Of a stretch of DNA of 64,000 nucleotides, positions 28,164 to 37,795 are shown one piece after another. Both the position numbers and the translations under genes were made by a program. The DNA is taken from positions 1-64,000 of the forward strand of contig NZ_JRUD01000005.1 in assembly GCF_000802425.1 (NCBI RefSeq). The letters are read 5' to 3'. The notes beneath the pieces are model-generated. The model saw only the letters and a program-made list of their open reading frames with translations. It ran no database searches and was not told the DNA's origin. The stretch is from Pseudomonas flexibilis. Lineage in GTDB: Bacteria > Pseudomonadota > Gammaproteobacteria > Pseudomonadales > Pseudomonadaceae. Within the stretch, counting starts at the first letter, position 1; the number at the start of each line of letters is the position of its first letter.

Positions 28164-29131
28164 CTCGGGGTTCCTCCGCTTCGCGGGTCGCGGGGATCGA
28201 CCTGGTGCACACCGGGGTCGACCTGGTGCACCACAGGTTCGCCAGAAGGCGGCAGCGGATCACCTGCCTCGGGGTCGTAGTCTTCCTCGACGCGGTTCGG
28301 GCCGATGCCCACGTAGTGGAAGAAACCACCGAGCACCGCCGCGCCCATGGCCAGCAGCGCCAGCGGCTTGGTGACGCCCTTCCACAGGCTGACCAACGGA
28401 CTGATGGTCGGGTCCTGGGCCAGACCGCTGTACAGCTGCGGCTGATCGGCGTGGTGCAGCACATACATCACGTGGGTGCCCCCAACACCGGCCGGATCGT
28501 ACAGCCCGGCCTGCTCGAAGCCGCGCTCCTTGAGGTCGGCGATGCGTCCGGCGGCGTGGTTGCGCATGTCGTCCTTGCTGCCGAAGACGATGGCGCCGGT
28601 CGGGCAGGTCTTCACGCAGGCCGGCTCCAGGCCCACCGCCACGCGGTCGGAACACAGGGTGCACTTGTAGGCCTTCTTGTCCTTGGCGGACAGACGCGGG
28701 ATGTTGAAGGGGCAGCCGGTGATGCAGTAGCCGCAGCCGATGCAGTGGTCCTGGTTGAAGTCGACGATGCCGTTGGCGTACTTCACGATCGCGCCGGGGC
28801 TCGGGCAGGCCTTCAGGCAGCCCGGCTCGGCGCAGTGCATGCAGCCGTCCTTGCGGATCAGCCATTCCAGGTTGCCCGAGTCCGGGTTCTCGTACTCGGC
28901 GAAGCGCATCAGCGTCCAGGACTCGGCGGTCAGGTCCATGGGGTTGTCGTAGATGCCGTGGTTCTCGCCCACCTCGTCACGCAGGTCGTTCCACTCCGAG
29001 CACGCCACCTGGCAGGCCTTGCAGCCGATGCACTTGGAGGTGTCGATCAGCTTGGCCACCTCCATCGTGTCGCGCACCGAGGGCGGTTGCGTGGTGGTGG
29101 CGGAGCGGGCAATCAGGTCTTGGGTCGCCAT
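28160..29131 (-). CDS. fdnH: Formate dehydrogenase iron-sulfur (beta) subunit
   Basis: A 323-residue ferredoxin-type subunit with four [4Fe-4S] cysteine clusters (starting [36 protein letters not shown] and CTLCSDR...CVKTCP) and one C-terminal membrane anchor ([19 protein letters not shown]). It links FdnG to FdnI on the periplasmic side. The extreme C-terminus contains a duplicated VHQVDP motif, which comes from an 18-bp direct repeat in the DNA. Confidence 0.93.
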   Translation of the reverse strand: MATQDLIARSATTTQPPSVRDTMEVAKLIDTSKCIGCKACQVACSEWNDLRDEVGENHGIYDNPMDLTAESWTLMRFAEYENPDSGNLEWLIRKDGCMHCAEPGCLKACPSPGAIVKYANGIVDFNQDHCIGCGYCITGCPFNIPRLSAKDKKAYKCTLCSDRVAVGLEPACVKTCPTGAIVFGSKDDMRNHAAGRIADLKERGFEQAGLYDPAGVGGTHVMYVLHHADQPQLYSGLAQDPTISPLVSLWKGVTKPLALLAMGAAVLGGFFHYVGIGPNRVEEDYDPEAGDPLPPSGEPVVHQVDPGVHQVDPRDPRSGGTPR

Positions 29132-29132
29132 G

Positions 29133-32100
29133 TCATGCCTTCTCCACGTTGACCAGGAAGGACTTGAACTCCGGGGTCTGGGTGTTGCCGTCGCCCACGA
29201 ACGGAGTCAGCGTGTTGGTGATGAAGCCGTTCTTGGCCAGTCCCGAGAAGCCCCAGTGCAGCGGGATGCCCACGTGGTGCACCGTGCGCCCGTCCACGGT
29301 GAGCGGGCGGATGCGCTTGGTGACTACCGCCACCGCCTTGATGTAGCCGCGGTTGGACGACACCTTCACGCGGTCGCCGGCGGCGATGCCCAGCTCGCTG
29401 GCCAATGCCTCGCCGATCTCCACGAACTGCTCCGGCTGGGTGATCGCATTCAGCCGGCAGTGCTTGGTCCAGAAATGGAAATGCTCGGTGAGGCGGTAGG
29501 TGGTGGCCGCGTAGGGAAATTCCTCGGCGGTGCCGAACAGCTCCATGTCGTTCTTGAACACCCGCGCCGCCGGGTTGCTGCGCGCCAAGGGGTTGTCCGG
29601 GTGCAACGGGTTGCGGCCGATGGGCGTCTCGAACGGCTCGTAGTGCTCGGGGAACGGGCCCTCGGCCATCATGTCCACGGCGAAGAAGCGCGCCGTGCCC
29701 TCGGGGGTCATGATGAACGGGCTCATGCCCTCCTCCGGCGGCGAGTCGAGCTTGAAGTCGGGGACGTCCGTGCCGGCCCAGCGCGTGCCGTTCCACCACA
29801 CCAGGCGCTTCTTCACCGGATCCCAGGGCTGGCCGTCCGGCCGCGCCGAGGCGCGGTTGTAGAGAATCCGCCGGTTGGCCGGCCACGCCCAGGCCCAGCC
29901 CAGGGTCTGGCCCATGCCGAAGGGGTCGGCGTTGTCGCGCCGCGCCATCTGGTTGCCCTGCTGGGTCCAGGAGCCGGACCATATCCAGCAGCCGCAGGCC
30001 GTGGAACCGTCGGCGCGCAACTGGCCGAAGCCGGCCAGCTGTTCGCCGGCACGCACCTCGACCGCGCCGGTGTTCGGGTCCGTCAGGTTGGTCAGCGCCT
30101 TGCCGCTGTACTCCATGGCGATTTCTTCGGCGCTGGGCTCGTCGGGGCGCGCGTAGTTCCAGTGCAGGCCGAGGATCGGATCGGGGAACACGCCGCCCTC
30201 GCTCAGGTACAGCTCGCGCAGCCGGTGATACAGGCCGGCCATGATGTGCACGTCGGTGCGCGCCAGCCCTGGCGGGTCACCGGCCTTCCAGTGCCATTGC
30301 AGCCAGCGACCACTGTTGACCAGCGCGCCATTCTCCTCGGCGAAGCAGGTGGTGGGCAGGCGGAACACCGTGGTCTGGATGGCGGCGGTGTCCACATCGT
30401 TGTGCTCGCCGGCGTTGCGCCAGAACTCGGCCGTCTCGGTCTGCAGAGGGTCCATGACCACCAGGTACTTCAGCCGCGACAGCGCGGCGCTGACCTTGGC
30501 CTTGTTGGGGAACGAGCCGATGGGATTGAAGCCCTGGCAGAAGTACCCGTTGATCTGCCCCTCGTACATCATGTCGAACACTTTCAGCACGTCGTATCCG
30601 GGGATATCCAGCTTCGGCAGCCAGTCGTAGGCCCAGTTGTTTTCCACCGTGGCGTTGGGTCCGAACCAGGCCTTCATCAGGCTGACGTGGAAGCGCTCGT
30701 AGTACTGCCAGTAGGACAGCTGGTTGGGCCGCAGCGGCCGCGGCGCCCGCCCGGCGATGTAGGCGGCGTAGTCCTGCTCGGTGTCCCGGGGCAGGGTCAG
30801 GTAGCCGGGCAGCAGGTTGGAGAGCAGGCCCAGGTCGGTGAGTCCCTGGATGTTGGAGTGACCACGCAGGGCGTTCATGCCGCCGCCCGGCATGCCGATG
30901 TTGCCCAGCAGCAGCTGCACCATGGCGCCGCAGCGGATCATCTGCGAGCCCACGGTGTGCTGGGTCCAGCCCAGGGCGTACATGATGGTCATGACCTTGC
31001 CGGGCGCCGAGGTTTCCGCCACGGCCTCCCAGACCTTGAGCATCAGGTCCTGCGGCGTGCCGCAGATGCTGCTGACCAGTTCCGGCGTGTAGCGGCTGTA
31101 GTGGGCGCGCAGCAGCTGGTAGACGCAGCGCGGATGGCTGAGCGTCGGGTCGGTCAGCGCGTAGCCGTCCGGGCCGATTTCGTAGTTCCAGGTCGACTTG
31201 TCCGGATAGCCGCGTCGCTCGGCGTCGTAGCCGTCGAACAGGCCGTTCTCGAAGCCGAAGCCCTCGCGCACGATCAGCGGCAGGTCGGTGTAGTTGCGCA
31301 CGTACTCGTGCTGGATCTTGTCGTTCTCCAGCAGGTAGTTGATCAACCCGCCCAGGAAGGCGATGTCGGTGCCGGTGCGGATCGGTGCGTACAGGTCGGC
31401 CACCGAGGCCGAGCGGTTGAAGCGCGGGTCGACCACGATCAGCCGGGCCTTGTTGTGAGCCTTGGCTTCGGTCACCCACTTGAAGCCGCACGGGTGGGCT
31501 TCGGCGGCGTTGCCGCCCATGATCAGGATCAGATCGGCATTCTGGATGTCACTCCAGTGGTTCGTCATGGCACCGCGGCCAAACGTCGGGGCAAGACCTG
31601 CCACCGTCGGGCCGTGTCAGACACGCGCCTGGTTATCGAACCCCAGCATGCCGAGGGCGCGCACCACCTTGTGGGTGATGTAGCCGGACTCGTTGGACGA
31701 CGCCGAGGCCGCCAGGAAGCCGGTGCTCAGCCAGCGGTTGACGGTCTGCCCCTGTTCGTTGCGCTCGATGAAGTTGGCGTCGCGATCGTCCTTCATCAGC
31801 CGGGCGATGCGATCCAGGGCGTCGTCCCAGCTGATCGGCGTCCACGTGTCGCTGCCGGGCTCGCGCACCTCCGGCTGGGTCAGGCGGTGCGGGCTGTGGA
31901 CGAAGTCCAGCAGGCCGGCGCCCTTCGGGCACAGGGTGCCGCGATTGACCGGATGATCCGAGTCACCCTCGATGTGGATGATTTCCTGGCTGACGTTCTT
32001 GCCACCACTGCCCTGGCTGTACAGGATCAGCCCGCAGCCGACCGAGCAGTACGGGCAGGTGTTGCGGGTTTCCCGGGTGTGGGCGAGTTTGAAGTGGCGA

Positions 32101-32207
32101 ATCGATTCGGCGTAGGCGGGTGGCGGAGCCATGCCCAGCGCCGCCAGGCTGGACGCCCCAAGGCCGACACCGCAGACCTTGAAGAACTGCCGACGGTTCA
32201 TGTCCAT
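29133..32207 (-). CDS. fdnG: Selenocysteine-containing formate dehydrogenase alpha subunit
   Basis: A 1024-residue molybdopterin enzyme that oxidises formate in the periplasm, read through an in-frame UGA at 31617-31619 (Sec197, context NQARV-U-HGPTVA). The halves before and after the UGA are in the same frame and together match FdnG end to end. Residues about 1-35 form a twin-arginine signal ([12 protein letters not shown]). A [4Fe-4S] site follows at [10 protein letters not shown]...LCPKGA. ATG 32207 has AGGAG 8 bases upstream. Automatic calling would split this gene into a 196-residue and an 823-residue piece. Confidence 0.95.
31575..31619 (-). promoter_or_regulatory. SECIS-like hairpin in fdnG
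   Basis: Directly after the UGA, the sequence folds into a stem-loop whose apical loop is GGTCT (31594-31598) closed by GGCA/TGCC. The loop starts 18 nt after the UGA, as I recall for the E. coli formate dehydrogenase SECIS elements. It should recruit SelB and make UGA code for selenocysteine. Confidence 0.85.
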
Positions 32208-32424
32208 CACGCATCTCCTGCTCAGGCTGGCCGGTCCCTGCGGTCGTGCGGTGCCGCAGGCTGTGCCGGCAGGCGCGACCTCTGCCAAGGTCGTCACCTC
32301 TGGTTAAACAGTAGCCAATGCCGGCCAGTTGGCAATCGACCAGCCCGACGGCCATCCCCACAGGCTCGCAAAGTCACGCCGAGAGCCCCTACACTGCGCG
32401 TCCATTCAACGGAAGGTCGATGCG

Positions 32425-32718
32425 ATGCGGGTAGAAGGCTTTTTCGAAAGCATGGGCGAGGCGCTGGGCACCCTGCTGCGCTGGATCATCGATGGCCTGT
32501 ATGGGCTGTTCGAGGCGATCGCCGATGCCGGCCGCGGCTTTCTCAACGGCTTGGCCAGCGCCCTGGGCATGGACGCCTCGCTGCTCAGCCTGGCGGCGCT
32601 GGTCGTCGGCCTGCTGATCCTGGTGTCGGCAGTGCGCGCCCTGCTGCGCCGCGCCTTCATTTCCGGCGTGCTGCTGTTGCTGCTGGGCCTGTGGCTGCTC
32701 AGCCTGTTCATTCACTGA
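32425..32718 (+). CDS. Small membrane protein, unknown function
   Basis: A 97-residue protein. An amphipathic N-terminus ([34 protein letters not shown]) precedes two predicted transmembrane segments (about 52-68 and 77-95) separated by ALLRRAF. I do not recognise a family. It starts within 100 bp of fdnG's upstream region and ends 73 bp before dxs. It has consistent high-GC codon use and GGAAGG about 10 bases before the ATG. Confidence 0.6.
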   Translation: MRVEGFFESMGEALGTLLRWIIDGLYGLFEAIADAGRGFLNGLASALGMDASLLSLAALVVGLLILVSAVRALLRRAFISGVLLLLLGLWLLSLFIH

Positions 32719-32791
32719 ACAGCCGATTGGGCAGCCTCACACGCTTCGAGTAAACTGCGCCGTCTTTTACCCCGATGAAACGATCAGTCTG

Positions 32792-34675
32792 ATGCCCAAG
32801 ACGTTCCATGAAATCCCCCGCCAGCGTCCCGCCACGCCCCTGCTCGACCGCGCCGCAACGCCCGTCGAGCTGCGCCGTCTGAGCGAAGCGGAACTGGAAC
32901 AACTGGCCGACGAACTGCGCCAGGAGCTGCTCTACAGTGTCGGGCAGACCGGAGGCCACTTCGGCGCCGGGCTCGGCGTGATCGAGCTGACCATTGCCCT
33001 GCACTACATCTTCGACACCCCGGATGACCGGCTGGTGTGGGACGTGGGCCATCAGGCGTATCCGCACAAGATCCTCACCGGTCGTCGCCAGCGCATGGGC
33101 ACCCTGCGCCAGAAGGACGGCCTGGCCGCCTTCCCGCGCCGCAGCGAGAGCGAGTACGACACCTTCGGCGTCGGCCACTCCAGCACCAGCATCGGCGCGG
33201 CGCTGGGCATGGCCATCGCCAACCGCCTGCGCGGCGAGAAGCGCAAGGCCATCGCGGTGATCGGCGATGGCGCGCTGACCGCCGGCATGGCCTTCGAGGC
33301 GCTCAACCACGCCCCGGAAGTCGGCGCCGACATGCTGGTGGTGCTCAACGACAACGACATGTCGATCTCGCGCAACGTCGGCGGCATGTCCAACTACCTG
33401 GCCAAGATCCTTTCCAGCCGTACCTACGCCTCCATGCGCGAGGGCAGCAAGAAGGTGCTGTCGCGCCTGCCCGGCGCCTGGGAAATCGCCCGCCGCACCG
33501 AGGAATACGCCAAGGGCATGCTGGTGCCCGGCACCCTGTTCGAGGAACTGGGCTGGAACTACATCGGCCCCATCGACGGCCACGACCTGCCGACCCTGAT
33601 TGCCACCCTGCGCAACATGCGCGACCTGTCCGGGCCGCAGTTCCTGCACGTGGTGACCAAGAAGGGCAAGGGCTTCGCCCCGGCCGAGCTGGACCCGATC
33701 GCCTGGCACGCCATCAACAAGCTGGAAGACGCACCCAAGGCCCCGAAGAAGCCGGCCGGCCCGCGCTATTCCAACGTGTTCGGCCAGTGGCTGTGCGACA
33801 TGGCCGCCCAGGACGCGCGCCTCTTGGGCATCACCCCGGCCATGAAGGAAGGCTCCGACCTGGTGGCCTTCAGCGAGCGCTTCCCGGACCGCTACTTCGA
33901 CGTGGCCATCGCCGAGCAGCATGCCGTGACCCTCGCCGCCGGCATGGCCTGCGAAGGCGCCAAGCCGGTGGTGGCGATCTACTCCACCTTCCTGCAGCGC
34001 GCCTACGACCAGCTGATTCACGACGTGGCGGTGCAGGACCTCGATGTGCTGTTCGCCATCGACCGCGCCGGCCTGGTCGGCGAGGACGGCCCGACTCACG
34101 CCGGCAGCTTCGACCTCTCCTACTTGCGCTGCATCCCCGGCATGGTGGTCATGACCCCCAGCGACGAGAACGAGTTGCGCCGCATGCTGACCACCGGCTT
34201 CCTGCACAACGGGCCGGCCGCCGTGCGCTACCCGCGCGGCACCGGCCCGAACGCGCCGCTGGAGCCGGGCCTGCAGCCACTGGACATCGGCAAGGGCGTG
34301 ATCCGTCGCCAGGGCCGGCGCGTCGCCCTGCTGGCCTTCGGCGTGCAGCTGGCCGAAGCCTTGAAGGTCGGCGAAACCCTGGACGCTACCGTGGTGGACA
34401 TGCGTTTCGTCAAGCCGCTGGACGAGGCCCTGGTGCGCCAGCTGGCTGCAGAGCATGAGCTGCTGGTGACCCTCGAGGAAAACAGCATCATGGGCGGCGC
34501 CGGCAGCGCGGTCAGCGAGTTCCTTAGCAGCGAAGCCATCGTCAAGCCGCTGCTGCACCTGGGCCTGCCGGACCGCTATGTGGAACATGCCAAGCCGAGC
34601 GAAATGCTCGCCGAGTGCGGGCTGGACGAGGCGGGGATCGAAGCGGCGGTGCGAAAGCGGCTGGACAGCCTGTAG
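32792..34675 (+). CDS. dxs: 1-deoxy-D-xylulose-5-phosphate synthase
   Basis: A 627-residue thiamine-diphosphate enzyme for the first step of the MEP isoprenoid pathway (pyruvate + glyceraldehyde-3-P). The ThDP motif is [17 protein letters not shown]...LNDNDMSI, and [13 protein letters not shown] and [13 protein letters not shown] are conserved. ispA, its common upstream neighbour, is not present here. The TAG stop at 34673-34675 is part of the terminal TGTAGGGCGGAC of a dispersed repeat. Confidence 0.95.
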   Translation: MPKTFHEIPRQRPATPLLDRAATPVELRRLSEAELEQLADELRQELLYSVGQTGGHFGAGLGVIELTIALHYIFDTPDDRLVWDVGHQAYPHKILTGRRQRMGTLRQKDGLAAFPRRSESEYDTFGVGHSSTSIGAALGMAIANRLRGEKRKAIAVIGDGALTAGMAFEALNHAPEVGADMLVVLNDNDMSISRNVGGMSNYLAKILSSRTYASMREGSKKVLSRLPGAWEIARRTEEYAKGMLVPGTLFEELGWNYIGPIDGHDLPTLIATLRNMRDLSGPQFLHVVTKKGKGFAPAELDPIAWHAINKLEDAPKAPKKPAGPRYSNVFGQWLCDMAAQDARLLGITPAMKEGSDLVAFSERFPDRYFDVAIAEQHAVTLAAGMACEGAKPVVAIYSTFLQRAYDQLIHDVAVQDLDVLFAIDRAGLVGEDGPTHAGSFDLSYLRCIPGMVVMTPSDENELRRMLTTGFLHNGPAAVRYPRGTGPNAPLEPGLQPLDIGKGVIRRQGRRVALLAFGVQLAEALKVGETLDATVVDMRFVKPLDEALVRQLAAEHELLVTLEENSIMGGAGSAVSEFLSSEAIVKPLLHLGLPDRYVEHAKPSEMLAECGLDEAGIEAAVRKRLDSL

Positions 34676-34857
34676 GGCGGACAACGCTGTTTTGTCCGCC
34701 GGACACGGCTTCGGTTGGGAACCATCGGCGGACAGGAAAGCGCTGTCCGCCCTACATCCGGTCGGTGCAGCTGTAGGGCGGACAACGTTGTTTTGTCCGC
34801 CGAACGCGGCTTCGGTCGGGAACCATCGGCGGACAGGAAGGCACTGTCCGCGCTACG
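34671..34857. repeat. Two tandem 86-bp inverted-repeat elements
   Basis: Units 34671-34756 and 34772-34857 are about 90 per cent alike. Each starts TGTAGGGCGGAC; unit 1 ends with the exact inverse GTCCGCCCTACA and unit 2 with GTCCGCGCTACG. Internal dyads (TTTGTCCGCC...GGCGGACA) make a long hairpin. Unit 1 overlaps the dxs stop. The remaining bases to the cobT start (34858-34966) show no other feature that I can support. Confidence 0.75.
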
Positions 34858-34966
34858 CCCCTAGCCCCCCTGATGCTTGTCCCGCCCCGCTGCCGGCAGT
34901 AAGGTTCCGGCGGCCCCCTTTTTCATTCCTTCCGCACCGACCCGCTCGGTGCTATCGAGCGCCTTG

Positions 34967-36025
34967 ATGTCTTCCCTGCCCTGCTTCAACCTTTCCGCTC
35001 CCGACACCGCCATCCTGCCGGCCCTGCGCCACAAGATCGATCGCAAGACCAAGCCCCTCGGCGCCCTTGGCCAGCTGGAGGCCCTGGCCTTGCAGATCGG
35101 CTGGGTACAGCAGACCCTCAGCCCCGAGCTGAACCGCCCGAGCCTGACCATTTTCGCTGCGGACCACGGTCTGGCCCGTTCCGGCGTCAGCGCCTATCCG
35201 GCCGAAGTCACCCCGCAGATGGTGTACAACTTCCTGGCCGGCGGCGCCGCCACCAACAGCTTCGCGCGCCAGCATGGCTTCGCCTTCCAGGTGGTGGATG
35301 CCGGGGTGAACCACGACTTCCCCACCGACCTGCCGCTGCGCCACGAGAAAATCGCCCACGGTACCGCCAACTGCCTCGAAGGCCCGGCCATGAGCCGCGA
35401 GCAGGCGCTGCGCTGCCTGGAAACCGGCCGACGCATCGCCCACGAGGAAGTCGCCCTGGGTAGCAACGTGCTGGCCTTCGGCGAGATGGGTATCGGCAAC
35501 ACCTCCGCCGCCACGCTGCTCAGCCACCTGCTGGCCGACCTGCCGATCGCCGCCTGCACCGGACGCGGCACCGGCCTGGACGACGCCGGCCTGGCGCGCA
35601 AGGTCGCCACCCTGCAGGCGGTGGCCGAGCGCGTCGGCCCCGGCCCGCACGACGCCCTGAATGCTCTTGCCGAAGTCGGCGGCTTCGAGGTGGCGATGAT
35701 GACCGGCGCCATGCTGGGCAGCGCCGAGAAGGGTGCGCTGATCCTGGTCGACGGCTTCATCGCCACCGCCGCGCTGCTGGCCGCCATGCGGATCGCGCCG
35801 GCGGTGCGCGACTACGCGGTATTTGGCCACCGCTCCCAGGAAGGCGGCCATCCGCTGTTGCTGGCGCACCTCAAGGCCACGCCCCTGCTGCAGCTGGACC
35901 TGCGCCTGGGCGAAGGCAGCGGCGCGGTGCTGGCCTTCCCGCTGTTGCAGGCCGCCTGCGGCTTCCTCAACGAGATGGCCTCGTTCGAATCCGCCGGCGT
36001 CTCCGACAAGGGCAGCGACCGATGA
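34967..36025 (+). CDS. cobT: Nicotinate-nucleotide-dimethylbenzimidazole phosphoribosyltransferase
   Basis: A 352-residue enzyme that makes alpha-ribazole phosphate from dimethylbenzimidazole for the cobalamin lower ligand. Family motifs are [27 protein letters not shown] and [12 protein letters not shown], with the catalytic glutamate near MASFES. The ATG at 34967 gives the usual length. The reading could extend 30 codons upstream, but those residues look unlike the family and the ribosome-binding site is weak, so the start is uncertain. It overlaps cobS by 4 bases. Confidence 0.9.
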   Translation: MSSLPCFNLSAPDTAILPALRHKIDRKTKPLGALGQLEALALQIGWVQQTLSPELNRPSLTIFAADHGLARSGVSAYPAEVTPQMVYNFLAGGAATNSFARQHGFAFQVVDAGVNHDFPTDLPLRHEKIAHGTANCLEGPAMSREQALRCLETGRRIAHEEVALGSNVLAFGEMGIGNTSAATLLSHLLADLPIAACTGRGTGLDDAGLARKVATLQAVAERVGPGPHDALNALAEVGGFEVAMMTGAMLGSAEKGALILVDGFIATAALLAAMRIAPAVRDYAVFGHRSQEGGHPLLLAHLKATPLLQLDLRLGEGSGAVLAFPLLQAACGFLNEMASFESAGVSDKGSDR

Positions 36026-36798
36026 GCGAGCGCTCCGCCCTGCGCCGGGAGACCGATCGCTTCCTGCTCTCGCTGCAGTTCTTCACCCGCGTGCCGATCC
36101 CCGCGCGGGTGCCCTATTCCGAGGACGAGCTGAACAGGGCGGCGATTTACTTCCCGCTGATCGGCACGCTGATCGGCGCGGCCTGCGCGCTGATCTACTG
36201 GGGCGCCAGCTTCCTGTGGGATGCGCCGATCGCCATCTTCCTGAGCATGGTGTTCGGCCTGCTGCTCACCGGCTGCTTCCACGAGGACGGTCTGGCCGAC
36301 TGCATGGACGGCATGGGCGGCGGCTGGGACCGCGAGCGCATCCTCGCCATCATGCAGGACTCGCGGCTGGGCACTTACGGCGCCGCTACTCTGCTCGCGG
36401 CGCTGGCCGGCAAGTTCCTGCTGCTGGTCTCGCTGCCCGCCGCGCTGGTGATTCCGCTGCTGATCCTCGCCCACGCCGTCAGCCGCCTGAACGCGGCGAC
36501 CATGATGCTCACCGAGTCCTACGCCCGCCCGGAAGGCAAGGCCAAGCCGCTGGCGGTGCGCATCTCGCTGCTCGGCCTGCTGATCGCCGCCGCGCTGGCC
36601 CTGGCGCCGTTCCTGTGGATCGAACTGCCGCCCCTGCTGTGGCTGGCGGTGCTGCCGCTGATTCCCCTGCGCCTGTGGTTCGCCCGCTGGCTGCGCAAGT
36701 GGATCGGCGGCTTCACCGGCGACTGCCTGGGCGCGCTGCAACAATTGAGCGAGCTGACCTTCCTGCTCGGGGCGTTGGCGCTGTGCCGCTTTATCTGA
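36022..36798 (+). CDS. cobS: Adenosylcobinamide-GDP ribazoletransferase
   Basis: A 258-residue integral membrane enzyme (also called CobV) that joins alpha-ribazole to adenosylcobinamide-GDP. Visible family signs are FFTRVPIP, the acidic metal-binding [17 protein letters not shown], and DSRLGTYG, with about five or six transmembrane segments following. It is coupled to cobT by an ATGA overlap and overlaps cobC by 16 bases. Confidence 0.92.
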   Translation: MSERSALRRETDRFLLSLQFFTRVPIPARVPYSEDELNRAAIYFPLIGTLIGAACALIYWGASFLWDAPIAIFLSMVFGLLLTGCFHEDGLADCMDGMGGGWDRERILAIMQDSRLGTYGAATLLAALAGKFLLLVSLPAALVIPLLILAHAVSRLNAATMMLTESYARPEGKAKPLAVRISLLGLLIAAALALAPFLWIELPPLLWLAVLPLIPLRLWFARWLRKWIGGFTGDCLGALQQLSELTFLLGALALCRFI

Positions 36799-37301
36799 TC
36801 CGCCACACCCGCGTCGGCTGCGCGCCGGGGCTGTGCTACGGCCAGCTGGATGTACCGCTGGCCGACAGCTTCGCTGCCGAAGCCCAGGCCGTGCGAAATG
36901 AGCTGGCCCAGAACTTTCCCGACGGCCTGCCGCCGGTGTGGAGCAGCCCCAGCCGGCGCTGCCGCACACTGGCCGATGCCCTGGAGCTGCCCTACCGCAC
37001 CGATGCGCGACTGATGGAGCTGAACTTCGGCGCCTGGGAAGGTCGCACCTGGGCGGAGCTGGACTCCCCAGAGGCGCGTCACTGGGGCGATCACTGGCAG
37101 AGTGCCGCGCCGCCCGGCGGTGAGTCCCTGCCCCAACTGCTGGCCCGGCTGCGGGAATTCCTCGCCGAGATCGAAACCGGCGATGCCCTGCTGATCACCC
37201 ATGCCGGGCCGATCCGCGCGCTGCATCACCTGCTGCTCGGCGAACCCCTGGAAACGGCGTTTCGCCGGCCGGTGGGCTACGGCCAATTGCTGCGCCTGTA
37301 A
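36783..37301 (+). CDS. cobC: Alpha-ribazole phosphatase
   Basis: A 172-residue histidine phosphatase removing the 5'-phosphate in nucleotide-loop assembly. The catalytic histidine is in LIRHTRV, and later motifs are SSPSRRCRTLA, ELNFGAWEGRTW and THAGPIRAL. The only in-frame start that keeps the N-terminal strand is a GTG at 36783 inside the cobS 3' end. With cobT and cobS it covers the late loop steps, but no cobP/cobU kinase-guanylyltransferase is adjacent. Confidence 0.85.
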   Translation: MPLYLIRHTRVGCAPGLCYGQLDVPLADSFAAEAQAVRNELAQNFPDGLPPVWSSPSRRCRTLADALELPYRTDARLMELNFGAWEGRTWAELDSPEARHWGDHWQSAAPPGGESLPQLLARLREFLAEIETGDALLITHAGPIRALHHLLLGEPLETAFRRPVGYGQLLRL

Positions 37302-37326
37302 CAGAAGCGCGGCCTGCGCACTGACC

Positions 37327-37396
37327 TGTGGGAGCTCATTCGCGAACTCTTAGTGCGCTCCGCAGCCAGAAGCTCGCGAATGAATTCGCTCCCACA
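37327..37396. repeat. REP-like inverted repeat (GTGGGAGC...GCTCCCAC)
   Basis: An imperfect 70-bp palindrome beginning TGTGGGAGCTCATTCGCGA and ending CGCGAATGAATTCGCTCCCACA. A relative is at 45354-45420. Both lie in intergenic space just after a minimal gap from a stop codon. Confidence 0.65.
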
Positions 37397-37505
37397 AGCA
37401 CAAAAGCGGCGCCGCGCATCGGACGCCGCCACCCGCAGGCGCCAGGCCATTCTTAACCCCGGTCATTGCCTCCACGCCCCCCGCCCGTTATGGTGCGCGC
37501 GTTTT

Positions 37506-37700
37506 TCTTGTCGGTGCGCAAGCGTTTTTGCGTTAAACGGGAAGCCGGTGGCGCTCTTTGGAGCCATCCCGGCACTGCCCCCGCAACGGTGAATGACCGC
37601 CCCTCGGGCGGCGACTCCAACAGCCACTGGGAATTTTCCCGGGAAGGCGGAGTCGTCAGGGTCATGAGTCCGGAGACCGGCCGACAGGAAGCGACTGGTG
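37506..37700 (+). promoter_or_regulatory. Cobalamin riboswitch
   Basis: The conserved core is clear: GGGAAGCCGGTG (37539-37550), CACTGCCCCCGCAACGGTG (37573-37591), CCACTGGG, GGGAAGGCGG and GTCATGAGTCCGGAGACCGG ending near 37682. It lies upstream of btuB and should lower receptor expression when adenosylcobalamin is plentiful. Confidence 0.93.
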
Positions 37701-37760
37701 TTGCGGAGGGCGGCACCGTCAAGCGCTGTCTCCCGTACGCCGCGCTTGTGATTCTGCCCT

Positions 37761-37785
37761 CCTCAAAAGCTTTGATCTTTTGAGG
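37761..37785 (+). promoter_or_regulatory. Shine-Dalgarno-sequestering hairpin of btuB
   Basis: CCTCAAAAG (37761-37769) pairs perfectly with CTTTTGAGG (37777-37785). The 3' arm contains the GAGG ribosome-binding site, 10 bases before the btuB ATG at 37796. This is a natural translational expression platform for the riboswitch just upstream. Confidence 0.65.
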
Positions 37786-37795
37786 AATTCTTCTG

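Noticed and set aside
31604-31619. Apparent stop codon or frameshift splitting the formate dehydrogenase alpha gene
   Set aside because: The UGA is in frame, the flanking residues match FdnG, a SECIS-like hairpin follows directly and the Sec machinery is adjacent, so it is a selenocysteine codon.
28953-32753. Very long plus-strand reading frame of over 1200 codons
   Set aside because: It is antisense to fdnG and fdnH, has no domain and reflects the strong GC bias at third codon positions. Similar shadows lie opposite copA and prpE.
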